Shown in pieces: positions 25,050-33,457 of a DNA stretch of 49,042 nt. Position 1 is the stretch's first letter. Each line of letters starts with the position of its first letter. The notes beneath the pieces are model-generated. The model did not search any database. It worked only from the letters and a program-made list of their open reading frames with translations, and was not told the origin of the DNA. Source of the stretch: Gemmatimonadaceae bacterium (GTDB lineage Bacteria; Gemmatimonadota; Gemmatimonadetes; Gemmatimonadales; Gemmatimonadaceae). Both the position numbers and the translations under genes were made by a program. The DNA lies in contig JAIBBJ010000115.1 in the NCBI GenBank assembly GCA_019694735.1, forward strand, positions 1 through 49,042. Reading direction: 5' to 3'.

Positions 25050-26465
25050 ATGCTCCGACCGACCGGACGCATCCTCCTCGCCGCCCTCGCCGCCGCGACC
25101 CTGTCCGCCTGCAACAACGAAGGCGATGGCGGCACCGGCCCCATCGCACCGGGCGCCGCGGTGATCGCGGCCAACATCACCGCCAACCGGACGCTGTACG
25201 CGGACACCGTCTACACCCTGCAGGGCTTCATCCAGGTCACCAACGGCGCGACGCTCACCATCCAGCCCGGCACCGTGATCCAGGGCGACTACGCCACCGT
25301 CGGCTCCTCGCTCTTCATCACGCGCGGCGCCCGGATCGTGGCCAACGGCACCGCGGCGGAACCCATCGTGTTCACCTCGTCGCGGCCGGTCGGGCAGCGC
25401 CAGGCGGGCGACTGGGGAGGCCTGGTCATCATCGGCAACGGCGTGATCAACCGCGCGGCGCCGGTGATCCTCGAGGGCACCGGCACCGGGCCCACCAACC
25501 CGCAGCAGGAGTACTCCGGCGGAAACAACAACGCCGACAACTCCGGCACGCTGCGCTACGTCCGCGTCGAGTTCGCCGGCTACGCCACCGCGACCGACGC
25601 CGAGCTCAACAGCTTCACGTTCGCCGCGGTCGGCAGCGGCACCACGCTCGAGTACCTCGAGTCGCTCTATGGCCTCGACGACTCCTTCGAGTTCTTCGGC
25701 GGCGCGGTGGACGGCAAGTACCTGGTGTCGTACGAGTCGGGCGACGACCACTTCGACATGAGCGAGGGCTACGTCGGCCGCCTCCAGTTCCTGCTCGGCT
25801 ACCAGAGCGGGCTCAACGTGCCGCGCGCCGGCGCCGGCAACACCTCCAACGACCCGCAGGGCATCGAGAACGACGGCTGCAACGGCACCGGCTGCACCGG
25901 CGGCCAGAACTCGACGCCCTTCACCGCACCCGTCGTCGCCAACTTCACGCTCATCGGCCCGGGCACCGGCACCGGCGTGGACGCCACCAACGGCGGCTAC
26001 GGCGCCATCCTCCGCCGCGGCACCGGCGGCTACTACGTCAACGGCGTGCTCGCCCGCTGGCCCAAGGGCGCGATCGGCCTGCGCGACTCGACCACGACGA
26101 AGGTCCGGTTGAACGACGGCCTGCTCGACATCCGCAACGTCTTCGTCGCCGAGGCGCCCTCGATCTTCACGGCAGCCTCCGGCGGGTTCGTGCTCACCGA
26201 CTCCGTCGCGCGCGGCATCACCCGCGACGGCGCCGCGACGACCGCGGGGCTCTTCACCACCTTCACGATGCCCGCCGCGTCCGCCGCCTCCTTCGACTGG
26301 ACACCGCCCGCCGGCTCCACGCTCGCCTCGGGCGGCCTGCAGACGTTCAGCGGGAACCTCGCCACCGCCGCGGGCACCTTCGTGCTCGGCACCGGGTACC
26401 GTGGCGCGGCTGCGCCCAACGGCACCAAGTGGTGGGCGGGCTGGACCAGCTACGCGAAGAACTGA
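25050..26465 (+). CDS. Beta-helix-like surface or periplasmic lipoprotein
   Basis: The 471-residue product has a lipoprotein signal ending L-S-A-C at residue 20, then a Gly-rich linker. The body is full of short strands and turns rich in Gly, Asn and Thr. It includes G-A-T-L-T-I-Q-P-G-T-V-I-Q-G-D and G-x-W-G-G-L-V-I-I-G-N-G, repeated strand patterns of a right-handed beta-helix. Two pairs of short acidic or Cys-containing loops (F-E-F-F-G-G, D-D-H-F-D-M; G-C-N-G-T-G-C-T-G-G) look like a ligand or metal site. It follows a TonB receptor in the same direction, the usual place for a substrate-capturing partner lipoprotein. I do not recognise a named family. Confidence 0.8.
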   Translation: MLRPTGRILLAALAAATLSACNNEGDGGTGPIAPGAAVIAANITANRTLYADTVYTLQGFIQVTNGATLTIQPGTVIQGDYATVGSSLFITRGARIVANGTAAEPIVFTSSRPVGQRQAGDWGGLVIIGNGVINRAAPVILEGTGTGPTNPQQEYSGGNNNADNSGTLRYVRVEFAGYATATDAELNSFTFAAVGSGTTLEYLESLYGLDDSFEFFGGAVDGKYLVSYESGDDHFDMSEGYVGRLQFLLGYQSGLNVPRAGAGNTSNDPQGIENDGCNGTGCTGGQNSTPFTAPVVANFTLIGPGTGTGVDATNGGYGAILRRGTGGYYVNGVLARWPKGAIGLRDSTTTKVRLNDGLLDIRNVFVAEAPSIFTAASGGFVLTDSVARGITRDGAATTAGLFTTFTMPAASAASFDWTPPAGSTLASGGLQTFSGNLATAAGTFVLGTGYRGAAAPNGTKWWAGWTSYAKN

Positions 26466-26479
26466 GTCCCCTAGATTCC

Positions 26480-26520
26480 TCGCGGGGCCGGGGCCCGGAC
26501 ACCGGGTCCCGGCCCCGCGA
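26480..26520 (+). terminator. 19-bp hairpin after the beta-helix lipoprotein gene
   Basis: TCGCGGGGCCGGGGCCCGG (26480-26498) pairs with CCGGGTCCCGGCCCCGCGA (26502-26520) along 19 positions with a single G-U wobble and a 3-base loop ACA. It starts 15 bases after the stop codon at 26465. No T-run follows, so it is either a factor-assisted terminator or an mRNA-stabilising stem. Confidence 0.65.
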
Positions 26521-26544
26521 GCGTCCCGCCCCCCGGATCCGCCG

Positions 26545-27156
26545 ATGCGCCTTCCCGTCCTCCCGCTCCTGATCGCCCTCGTGACCGGCCTCGCCTGCCG
26601 CGAGGCGGCACCCGCGCGCCGGGCTTCCGAGTCCCCGGCGCCCCCGCTCGGGGTCGTCGATTCCGCCCTGCCGATCCCCCTGCTGCTCGATCGCTTCCGT
26701 GCGACGGTCGCCGACACGCCGGCGGCACTCGCCGGCGGCGCGACCTCCCCCGAGCGGCTCACGCGGGCGCTGCTCAGCGCCCTCAGCGCCCACGACACCG
26801 CTGCGCTCCGCGGCCTGACCGTCAGCCGCGCCGAGTTCGCCTGGCTGTACTATCCCGAGTCGCGCTACACGCGCCCGCCCTACGAGCTCGGGCCGGAACT
26901 GGTGTGGCTGACCACGAGCGCGGCGAACGAGAAGGGCGCCGGCCGCCTCCTCCAGCGCTACGGGGGCCGTCCGCTGCGCCTCGACGGCGTGCGCTGCCCG
27001 GCGCCAGCCGAGACGGAGGGGACGAACGCCGTACTCCGTGGTTGCCTCGTGCGGTTCGCCGCCGGCGATTCCGCCGTGCGTGAGCTCGCGCTCTTCGGTG
27101 CGTTGCTCCGCCGCGACGGCCGCTACAAGTTCCTGTCATTCGCCAACGACCTCTGA
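26545..27156 (+). CDS. Small putative lipoprotein of unknown function
   Basis: The 203-residue protein has a hydrophobic N-terminus ending T-G-L-A-C (Cys18), a plausible but imperfect lipobox. After a Pro/Ala-rich linker comes a mostly helical first half (T-P-E/E-R-L-T-R-A-L-L-S-A-L-S-A-H-D-T-A-A-L-R-G-L) and a mixed alpha/beta second half with a Cys pair (R-C-P near 153 and G-C-L near 171). It ends R-Y-K-F-L-S-F-A-N-D-L. I do not recognise it. The PstS-like gene starts 10 bp later, so it is likely in the same transcript and works at the membrane or in the periplasm in phosphate metabolism. Confidence 0.75.
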   Translation: MRLPVLPLLIALVTGLACREAAPARRASESPAPPLGVVDSALPIPLLLDRFRATVADTPAALAGGATSPERLTRALLSALSAHDTAALRGLTVSRAEFAWLYYPESRYTRPPYELGPELVWLTTSAANEKGAGRLLQRYGGRPLRLDGVRCPAPAETEGTNAVLRGCLVRFAAGDSAVRELALFGALLRRDGRYKFLSFANDL

Positions 27157-27166
27157 CCCACGCGCC

Positions 27167-28267
27167 GTGACCGCTCCCCGATCCCTCGGCTGGCTCCGCG
27201 CCGCCGCGCTCCTCTGGATCGGGTCGCTCGCCGGGTTCGCCATCGGGATCGAGTGGTACCGGTCGCGCCCGCCCGCGCCGCCGCCGCCCTCCGGGCACAT
27301 CGACCTCGTCGGCGCCGGCGCCACGTTTCCGTATCCGCTCTACCGCCGTTGGTTCGCCGACTACCGGGCGGAGACGGGCGTGCGCATCAACTACTACTCC
27401 GTCGGCACCGGGGAAGGCGTCCGTCTCCTGCTCGATGGCGAGGCGGACTTCGGCGCGGCCGACCGCCCGCTCAGCGCCGCAGAGCGCGCGCGCGCCCGCT
27501 GCGGGCCGGTGGAGATCGCGACCGCGGTCGGGGCCGTCGCCGTCGTCGTGAACCTCCCGCGGATCGCGAGCCCCGTGCGTCTGGACCCCGAGGTCCTCGC
27601 CGGGATCTACCTCGGCGGGATCACCCGCTGGGACGACCCGGCGCTGCGCGCGCTCAACCCCGCGCTCGCCCTCCCGGCGATGCCGATCCGGCTGGCGCAC
27701 CGCGGCCCGACGAGCGGCACCGGGGCCGTGCTGGCGGCGTACCTCGATGACAGTCCGGCGTGGCGCGCCGCGCGGCGCGGGGCGGCCGCCCCGTGGGCGG
27801 TCGGCGAACGCATCGAAGGGAACGAAGGCGTGGCCGCGCACGTGCAGGCCAACGAGGGCGGGCTGGGATTCGTCGAGCTCGCGTACGCGCAGCAGAACCG
27901 CCTGGCGACGGCCGCCTTGCGCAACGCGGCCGGCGCCTTCGTGCGCCCCGACTCGTTCGCCCTCGCGCGGGCCGCGGAGGAGCTGCTCGCGCCCGCCGGC
28001 GCCGACACCCTGCTGGCGCTCGTGGGGGCGCGCGGCGCGGACGCGTACCCGGTCGGCGCCGTGACCCGCCTCGTCGTCGACCGCGCCCTCGGCGACTCGA
28101 CGCTCGCGGCCCACTTCATCGCGTTCGCCACGTGGGCCCTCCGCGACGGGGGCGCGAGCGCCGCCCAACTCGGCTACGTTCCGTTGCCGGCACCCGTGCG
28201 CCGGCGCGCCCACGCCCAGCTCGCCGCCCTCGTCCCGGGGCGGTGCCCGACGCCCCGCACCGACTGA
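27167..28267 (+). CDS. Membrane-anchored PstS-like phosphate-binding protein
   Basis: The 366-residue protein has one N-terminal hydrophobic segment (about 9-28) with no lipobox and no clear cleavage site, so it is probably an anchored extracytoplasmic protein. The PstS fold is clear: L-V-G-A-G-A-T-F-P-Y-P-L-Y at 43-55, the Y-x-S-V-G-T-G-E-G phosphate loop, the D-F-G-A-A-D-R-P-L segment, the G-I-T-R-W-D-D-P motif and the S-G-T-G phosphate loop near 184. No pstC, pstA or pstB gene is in the window. It may act as a sensor or capture protein. GTG start, 10 bp after the previous stop; its TGA overlaps the ppx ATG by one base. Confidence 0.88.
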   Translation: MTAPRSLGWLRAAALLWIGSLAGFAIGIEWYRSRPPAPPPPSGHIDLVGAGATFPYPLYRRWFADYRAETGVRINYYSVGTGEGVRLLLDGEADFGAADRPLSAAERARARCGPVEIATAVGAVAVVVNLPRIASPVRLDPEVLAGIYLGGITRWDDPALRALNPALALPAMPIRLAHRGPTSGTGAVLAAYLDDSPAWRAARRGAAAPWAVGERIEGNEGVAAHVQANEGGLGFVELAYAQQNRLATAALRNAAGAFVRPDSFALARAAEELLAPAGADTLLALVGARGADAYPVGAVTRLVVDRALGDSTLAAHFIAFATWALRDGGASAAQLGYVPLPAPVRRRAHAQLAALVPGRCPTPRTD

Positions 28268-29862
28268 TGGCCCTCCGCGCCCCCGACGGCCCCTACCGCC
28301 AAGCCCGCGACGACGCCGGCCGCCGCATCGCCGCCATCGACATCGGCTCGAACTCGATCCGCCAGATCGTCGCCGACGTCTCCCCCGACGGCCAGATCCG
28401 GATCGTCGACGAGATGAAGGCGGCCCCGCGCCTCGGTGCCGGCCTGAGTGCCACCGGCCAGCTCGACGAGCGGCACATGGACGAGGCCGTCGAGGCGCTC
28501 AGCCGCATGGCGACGCTCGCGCGCCAGCAGGGGTGCAAGCGGATCGAGGTCGTCGCGACGAGCGCCGTGCGCGACGCCCGCAACGGCGCCACCTTCCTCT
28601 CCCGCGTGCGTCGCGAGACGGGCCTCCGACCGCGCGTGCTCGTCGGCGAGGAGGAGGCGCGCCTCGCGTTCCGGTCCGCGCTCGCCCACTTCGAGCTCGG
28701 GGCCGGCCGCTCGGTCGTGATGGACATCGGCGGCGGCTCGCTCGAGCTCGCCCTCGCGGCCGAGGGACTCGTGGAGCGGCTCATCACCTTCCCCTTCGGC
28801 GCGATCCGCCTCACCGAGCAGTTCCTGGCCGGCAAGGCGGGCCCCAAGGGCGTGCGGAAGCTGCGGAAGCACGTACGCGCCGCGATCAAGAAGGTGCTCC
28901 CGGTGCGCGACTGGCGCGGCGCCGAGGTGATCGGCAGCGGCGGGACCTTCACCAACCTCGCCGGGATGTACCTCGCCCGGCAGGGCATCAAGGTCCGGAG
29001 CGTGCACGGCACGCGCATCCCGCGGCACGAGGTCGAGCACATCCTCGAACAGCTGGCGACGATGACGGTGCAGGAGCGGCTGCAGGTCCCGGGCCTCAAC
29101 GCCGGCCGCGCCGACATCATCGTGGCCGGCCTCGCCGTCGCCGCCGAGGTGCTCGACCGCGTCGAGCCGCGCGAGCTGGCGGCGTCCGGCTTCGGGATCC
29201 GCGAGGGACTGCTCCTGGAGAGCGCGCAGGTGATGCCCGTCATCGCCGATCCCGGCGAGGCGCGCGCGCGCTCCGTGCTCGGCTTCGCCGAGCGCTGCCA
29301 CTACGAGGCGCCGCACTCGAAGCAGGTGCAGCAGCTCGCCCTGCAGCTCTTCGATGCGCTCGGGGCGCGCCTCGGCTGCGCCCCCGCCGAGCGCCAGACC
29401 CTGGCGGACGCCGCCCTGCTGCATGACGTGGGCTACCACATCAACTACGAGGGGCACCACAAGCACTCGTACCACCTCATCCTCCACGCCGACCTGCTCG
29501 GCATCGGGCCGGAGGAGCAGGTGGTGATCGCGCAGGTGGCCCGCTACCACCGCGGCGGCGAGCCGAAGCGCAAGCACCTGGCGTGGTGGGAGCTCGACCG
29601 CGACGGCCGCGAGAAGGTCCGGCGCCTCGCCGCGCTGCTGCGCGTCGCGGACGGCTTCGACCGCGGGCACGCGAGCGCGGTCGAGCGCGTGAAGGTGCGC
29701 TGGCTCGAGCGCGCGATCCGCATCACGCCGGTGCCGCGGCGCGCCAATGACCCGATGCGGCTCGAGCTGTGGGGGGCGGCGCGCAAGGCGCAGCTGCTCG
29801 AGGCGGTCGCCGGCCTGCCCGTCGAGATCGTGGCCCCCGACGGGCAGGTCGTGCAGGGCTGA
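28267..29862 (+). CDS. ppx: Exopolyphosphatase / pppGpp phosphohydrolase (Ppx/GppA)
   Basis: The 531-residue cytoplasmic enzyme removes terminal phosphates from polyphosphate or from pppGpp. Its actin-like phosphatase core shows A-A-I-D-I-G-S-N-S-I-R at 22-32, E-V-V-A-T-S-A-V-R-D-A, V-G-E-E-E-A, V-M-D-I-G-G-G-S-L-E-L and V-I-G-S-G-G-T-F-T-N-L. An HD-type C-terminal domain (about 340-480) has L-L-H-D-V-G-Y-H and R-Y-H-R. The length fits the long E. coli-like form with an HD domain. It lies downstream of the PstS-like gene and faces the polyphosphate kinase operon, so synthesis and breakdown genes are neighbours. Confidence 0.93.
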   Translation: MALRAPDGPYRQARDDAGRRIAAIDIGSNSIRQIVADVSPDGQIRIVDEMKAAPRLGAGLSATGQLDERHMDEAVEALSRMATLARQQGCKRIEVVATSAVRDARNGATFLSRVRRETGLRPRVLVGEEEARLAFRSALAHFELGAGRSVVMDIGGGSLELALAAEGLVERLITFPFGAIRLTEQFLAGKAGPKGVRKLRKHVRAAIKKVLPVRDWRGAEVIGSGGTFTNLAGMYLARQGIKVRSVHGTRIPRHEVEHILEQLATMTVQERLQVPGLNAGRADIIVAGLAVAAEVLDRVEPRELAASGFGIREGLLLESAQVMPVIADPGEARARSVLGFAERCHYEAPHSKQVQQLALQLFDALGARLGCAPAERQTLADAALLHDVGYHINYEGHHKHSYHLILHADLLGIGPEEQVVIAQVARYHRGGEPKRKHLAWWELDRDGREKVRRLAALLRVADGFDRGHASAVERVKVRWLERAIRITPVPRRANDPMRLELWGAARKAQLLEAVAGLPVEIVAPDGQVVQG

Positions 29863-29889
29863 GGCCGGCGCCGAGGCGCGGGGCGCGCC

Positions 29890-31131
29890 TCAGATCCCGA
29901 CTTCGATCGACGAGCGCAGGCCCCAGGCGCCGCGCGTCGCCCCGGTGAGCTGGTTGCGGAAATCGTCGTGGAGGAGCTCGCCCTGCACCTTCACTTTGTG
30001 CCCCTTCAGGTAGCGGGTGAGGCCGAACCCGACCTGCCGCTGCCGGTCGGCGCCCGCGAGGCCGGCGAGCGCGCCGTCGGGCGTCACCATCGAGAAACGC
30101 AGCGCCGGCTCGAGGCCGGAGTGGAGCAGGTACGACGCCTGGGCCGTCACGCCGTCGCCGGTGAGGACGTAGCGGGTCGAGGTGCCATCGGTCGTGATCG
30201 GGTCGGGCGCCGTGCGGCGGTGCAGCTCGGCCGCGACGGCGAGACCGCGGTGCTTGTAGAGCAGGTCGGCCTCGTAGGTGTTCATCGACCGCGGCGCGAA
30301 GAGCGGGCGGCCGAGCTGGCCGCCGGTGCGGACCGCGCGGTCGTTGTGCTGCATCCCGGCCGCGATCGAGAGCTTGGGGGTCGGCTCGCGGCGCAGGTCG
30401 CCCTCGAAGTAGTCGCCGCCGCCGGTGAAGGCGCCGAACGGGAGGAGCTCCACCCGTCCCGTGTAGGCGAGGCCGTTGCTCCCCACCGCCGGGTTGCGTC
30501 CCTCGCCGCTCGTGACGGCGCCGCGGAGGATGAACGGCAGCCCGGCGTCAGTGTGTACGTAGTGCGCGAAGAGGCCCACGTCACGGTCGATCGTGAACGC
30601 CCCGTTGACGATCGAGCGGTCCGCGAACTGCAGTTCGCCGGAGGAGTTCACCCGCTGGCGGTTCCCCGGCAGCTTGCCCTGGCCCCCGACGAGGGCGAGG
30701 CGCCGGGTCGCCTGGAAGGTCACGTACGCGTCGCGCAGCACGTTCGGGAAGTTCGAGTTCTCGAAGTCCTGGTCGCCGCGGGTGAACGAGAGCTGCACGT
30801 TCACCTTGAGGCGCGGGTCCCACACCACCGACTCGAGCCGGAGCCGCATCCGCCGCACCGCGAGGTTCGCGCTCGCGATGTCGAGGTCGTCGTCGCTCAC
30901 GGTGGTGAGCTGGGCGAGCTGCTGCACGCGGAAGCGGAGCGTCAGGTAGGTGAAGCCGTCCGCCGCATTGAAGGTGAGCCCGCGGTCATTGAACTCGACG
31001 GCGGGCTTGGCAGGCGCGGCCGGCGCCGTGCCCTGCGCGACCGCCAGCACGGGGAGGAACAGGCCGAGGAGCAGCGACGCGCAGGGCGCGGTGCAACGGT
31101 TCGGCAACGAGTACGTCACGGAAATGGACAT
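29890..31131 (-). CDS. Phosphate-selective porin O/P family protein
   Basis: The 413-residue protein has a signal peptide (cleavage near V-A-Q, residue 33). Its 16-strand-type barrel sequence starts N-D-R-G-L-T-F-N-A-A-D-G-F and continues with alternating strands. It ends in a short strand that finishes S-I-E-V-G-I. OprO and OprP of Pseudomonas are outer-membrane pores selective for polyphosphate and phosphate. ATG at 31131 was chosen for the signal peptide; a longer frame would cross the regulatory repeats. It has its own regulatory region between it and ppk, with an 11-bp direct repeat. It converges with ppx, 27 bp apart. Confidence 0.9.
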   Translation of the reverse strand: MSISVTYSLPNRCTAPCASLLLGLFLPVLAVAQGTAPAAPAKPAVEFNDRGLTFNAADGFTYLTLRFRVQQLAQLTTVSDDDLDIASANLAVRRMRLRLESVVWDPRLKVNVQLSFTRGDQDFENSNFPNVLRDAYVTFQATRRLALVGGQGKLPGNRQRVNSSGELQFADRSIVNGAFTIDRDVGLFAHYVHTDAGLPFILRGAVTSGEGRNPAVGSNGLAYTGRVELLPFGAFTGGGDYFEGDLRREPTPKLSIAAGMQHNDRAVRTGGQLGRPLFAPRSMNTYEADLLYKHRGLAVAAELHRRTAPDPITTDGTSTRYVLTGDGVTAQASYLLHSGLEPALRFSMVTPDGALAGLAGADRQRQVGFGLTRYLKGHKVKVQGELLHDDFRNQLTGATRGAWGLRSSIEVGI

Positions 31132-31172
31132 GACCCGGAATCTCCACGATTCATTGAGGTTGGGCCATTCCC

Positions 31173-31194
31173 GATTGTAACGGCGATGTAAACA
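31173..31194 (-). promoter_or_regulatory. Putative PhoB box upstream of the phosphate porin
   Basis: Read on the minus strand, two 11-base units stand in tandem: TGTTTACATCG (31194-31184) and CCGTTACAATC (31183-31173). TTACA recurs with an 11-base period. The word CGCCGTTACAA spans their junction and is identical to the one upstream of the TonB receptor at 22129. The box ends 41 bases before the porin ATG, a good distance for a -35-overlapping activator site. PhoB control is inferred. Confidence 0.55.
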
Positions 31195-31258
31195 CGCCGA
31201 GTGGTGCATCGACCGGCACCGCTCCCCGCCGACCGGGCGAGCGGCCCCGGGGGGACCG

Positions 31259-33448
31259 TCAGGGCTCTTCGGGGATCGCCAGGAACGCCATGCTCGACGA
31301 CGGCGGCCGCCCGGCCGGCTTCGGATTCGCGAGCGGGCTCACCGGCAGCGGCCACGCCGCCGTGTCGCGGTGCGTGCCCCACGAGTCGCGGAGCAGGATC
31401 CGGTGGGTCGCCCGTTCGCCCGCCGGCCCCGGCTGCACCTGCACGTAGCTGCCGTCGGGCTGCAGCGTCCACGCCTGCCGGTTGTCCTCGAGGCAGACGT
31501 CGAGCACCTGCTGCAGCCGCTCCTGGAAGTGGGGGTTCGCCACCGGCGTCACGACCTCGACGCGGCGATCGAAGTTCCGGGGCATCCAGTCGGCCGAGCC
31601 GAAGAAGTACTCCGGCTGGCCGTCGTTGCCGAACATCCAGATCCGCGAATGCTCCAGGAAGCGGCCGATGATGCTGCGCACCCGGATGCGGTCGCTCAGG
31701 CCCTGGACGCCCGGGCGGAGGCAGCAGATCCCGCGCACGACCAGGTCCACCTCCACGCCCGCCGAGGAGGCGCGGTAGAGGGCCTCGATGCACTCGGGAT
31801 CCACGAGGGCGTTCATCTTCGCGATGATCCGGCCGGGACGCCCGGCCATCGCGTGCGCCGTCTCGCGGTCGATCAACCCCAGCACCCGCGCCCGCAGGTT
31901 CACCGGGGCGACCAGCAACCGGCGGTACTCGGCTCGCCGCGAGTACCCGGTGAGCGAGTTGAACAGGTCGCTGATGTCGGCGCCGATCGCCTCGTCGCAG
32001 GTCAGCAGGCCGATGTCGGTGTAGATGCGCGCCGTGCGGGTGTTGTAGTTCCCGGTGCCGATGTGCACGTAGCGCCGGATGCCGTCGTGCTCCTTCCGCA
32101 CCACGAGCGCCGTCTTCGTGTGCGTCTTCAGGCCGGGGAGCCCGTAGACCACATGCACGCCGAACGACTCGAGCGTCCGCGCCCACGCGATGTTGTTGAT
32201 CTCGTCGAACCGCGCCTGCAGCTCGACGAGCACCGCGACCTGCTTGCCGCGCTGCGCTGCCTGCGTCAGCGCCTGCACGATCGCGCCGTCGCCGGAGGTC
32301 CGGTACAGCGTCATCTTGATCGCCAGCACCTGCTCGTCGCGGGCCGCGGACTCGATGAACGTCTCCACCGACGCGCCGAACGAGTCGAACGGGTGGTGCA
32401 CCAGCACCTCCCGCTCGCGGATGACGTCGAAGATCGAGCGCGACGCGTCGCGGAGTTCCGACGGGACCACGGCGATGAACGGCGGGTCGCGGTGCTCCGG
32501 CAGGTCCACCGAGGCGAGCCCGAGCAGGTCGCTCACGTCGAGCAGCGGTCCCGGGGCGATCACCTCGCGCTCGGAGAGCGGCGCCATCTCGGGGGCCTCG
32601 CTCGCCCGCAGCTCGTCCAGCAGCAGCGCGCGGAGGTGCTCCGGCATCCCCTCCTGCACCTCCAGCCGCACCACCTCGCCGAACCGCCGCTGGAAGAGCT
32701 GCTCCTCGATCATCGCGAGCAGGTCCTCCGGCTCCTCGGTATGCTGGATGTCGAGGTCGGAGTAGCGCGTGAGGCGGAAGAGGTGGCAGCCGAGCACCTC
32801 CATCCCCGGGAAGAGGGCCTCGAGGCGCGCCGCGATCAGCGCTTCCAGCGGCACGAAGCTGTTCGGCCGGCCGGTCGGCACCCAGCGCGGGAGCGACTTC
32901 GGGACCTTCACCCGGGCGAACCGGACCTCCCCCGACTCGGGATCGCGCAGCTCGACCGCGAGCGAGAGCGTGAGGTTCGAGATGTAGGGGAACGGGTGCC
33001 CCGGGTCGACCGCCAGCGGCGTCAGCACCGGATACACCTGCGCCTCGAAGAACTGGTCGATGCGCGCGTGCTCGTCCTCGGCGAGCTCGTCCATCGCGAG
33101 GAGCCGCACCCCCACGCGCCGGAGCAGCGGCAGCAGCACCGCGTGCAGGAGGTGCCGCTGCCGCGCGATGAGCGCGCGGACGCGCGCGTCGATCAGGTCG
33201 AGCTGCTCCGCCGGCGAGAGGCCGTCCGCCGCGGTCTGCAGCACGCCGGCGGCGAGCTGCCGCCGGAGTCCCGCGACGCGGACCATGTAGAACTCATCGA
33301 GGTTCGACGCGAAGATCGCGAGGAACTTCACCCGCTCGAGCAGCGGGGTCCGCTCATCCTCCGCCTCGTGGAGCACCCGCGCATTGAACTCGAGCCACGA
33401 GAGCTCGCGGTTCAGGAACGCCGGGTTCTTCGAGGCGAGGGCGTGCAT
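31259..33448 (-). CDS. ppk1: Polyphosphate kinase 1
   Basis: The 729-residue cytoplasmic enzyme reversibly transfers the gamma phosphate of ATP to polyphosphate. It has the N domain (N-R-E-L-S-W-L-E-F-N-A-R-V), the H domain (H-P-F-P-Y-I-S-N-L-T-L), H-P-F-D-S-F and A-I-K-M-T-L-Y-R-T. The catalytic region is L-K-T-H-T-K-T-A-L with the auto-phosphorylated His, followed by H-I-G-T-G-N-Y-N. Length and motifs are complete. It starts 9 bp after the PiT gene stop and belongs to the DUF47-PiT-ppk unit. The porin downstream may also be reached by read-through. Confidence 0.97.
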   Translation of the reverse strand: MHALASKNPAFLNRELSWLEFNARVLHEAEDERTPLLERVKFLAIFASNLDEFYMVRVAGLRRQLAAGVLQTAADGLSPAEQLDLIDARVRALIARQRHLLHAVLLPLLRRVGVRLLAMDELAEDEHARIDQFFEAQVYPVLTPLAVDPGHPFPYISNLTLSLAVELRDPESGEVRFARVKVPKSLPRWVPTGRPNSFVPLEALIAARLEALFPGMEVLGCHLFRLTRYSDLDIQHTEEPEDLLAMIEEQLFQRRFGEVVRLEVQEGMPEHLRALLLDELRASEAPEMAPLSEREVIAPGPLLDVSDLLGLASVDLPEHRDPPFIAVVPSELRDASRSIFDVIREREVLVHHPFDSFGASVETFIESAARDEQVLAIKMTLYRTSGDGAIVQALTQAAQRGKQVAVLVELQARFDEINNIAWARTLESFGVHVVYGLPGLKTHTKTALVVRKEHDGIRRYVHIGTGNYNTRTARIYTDIGLLTCDEAIGADISDLFNSLTGYSRRAEYRRLLVAPVNLRARVLGLIDRETAHAMAGRPGRIIAKMNALVDPECIEALYRASSAGVEVDLVVRGICCLRPGVQGLSDRIRVRSIIGRFLEHSRIWMFGNDGQPEYFFGSADWMPRNFDRRVEVVTPVANPHFQERLQQVLDVCLEDNRQAWTLQPDGSYVQVQPGPAGERATHRILLRDSWGTHRDTAAWPLPVSPLANPKPAGRPPSSSMAFLAIPEEP

Positions 33449-33457
33449 GGGCGGGCC

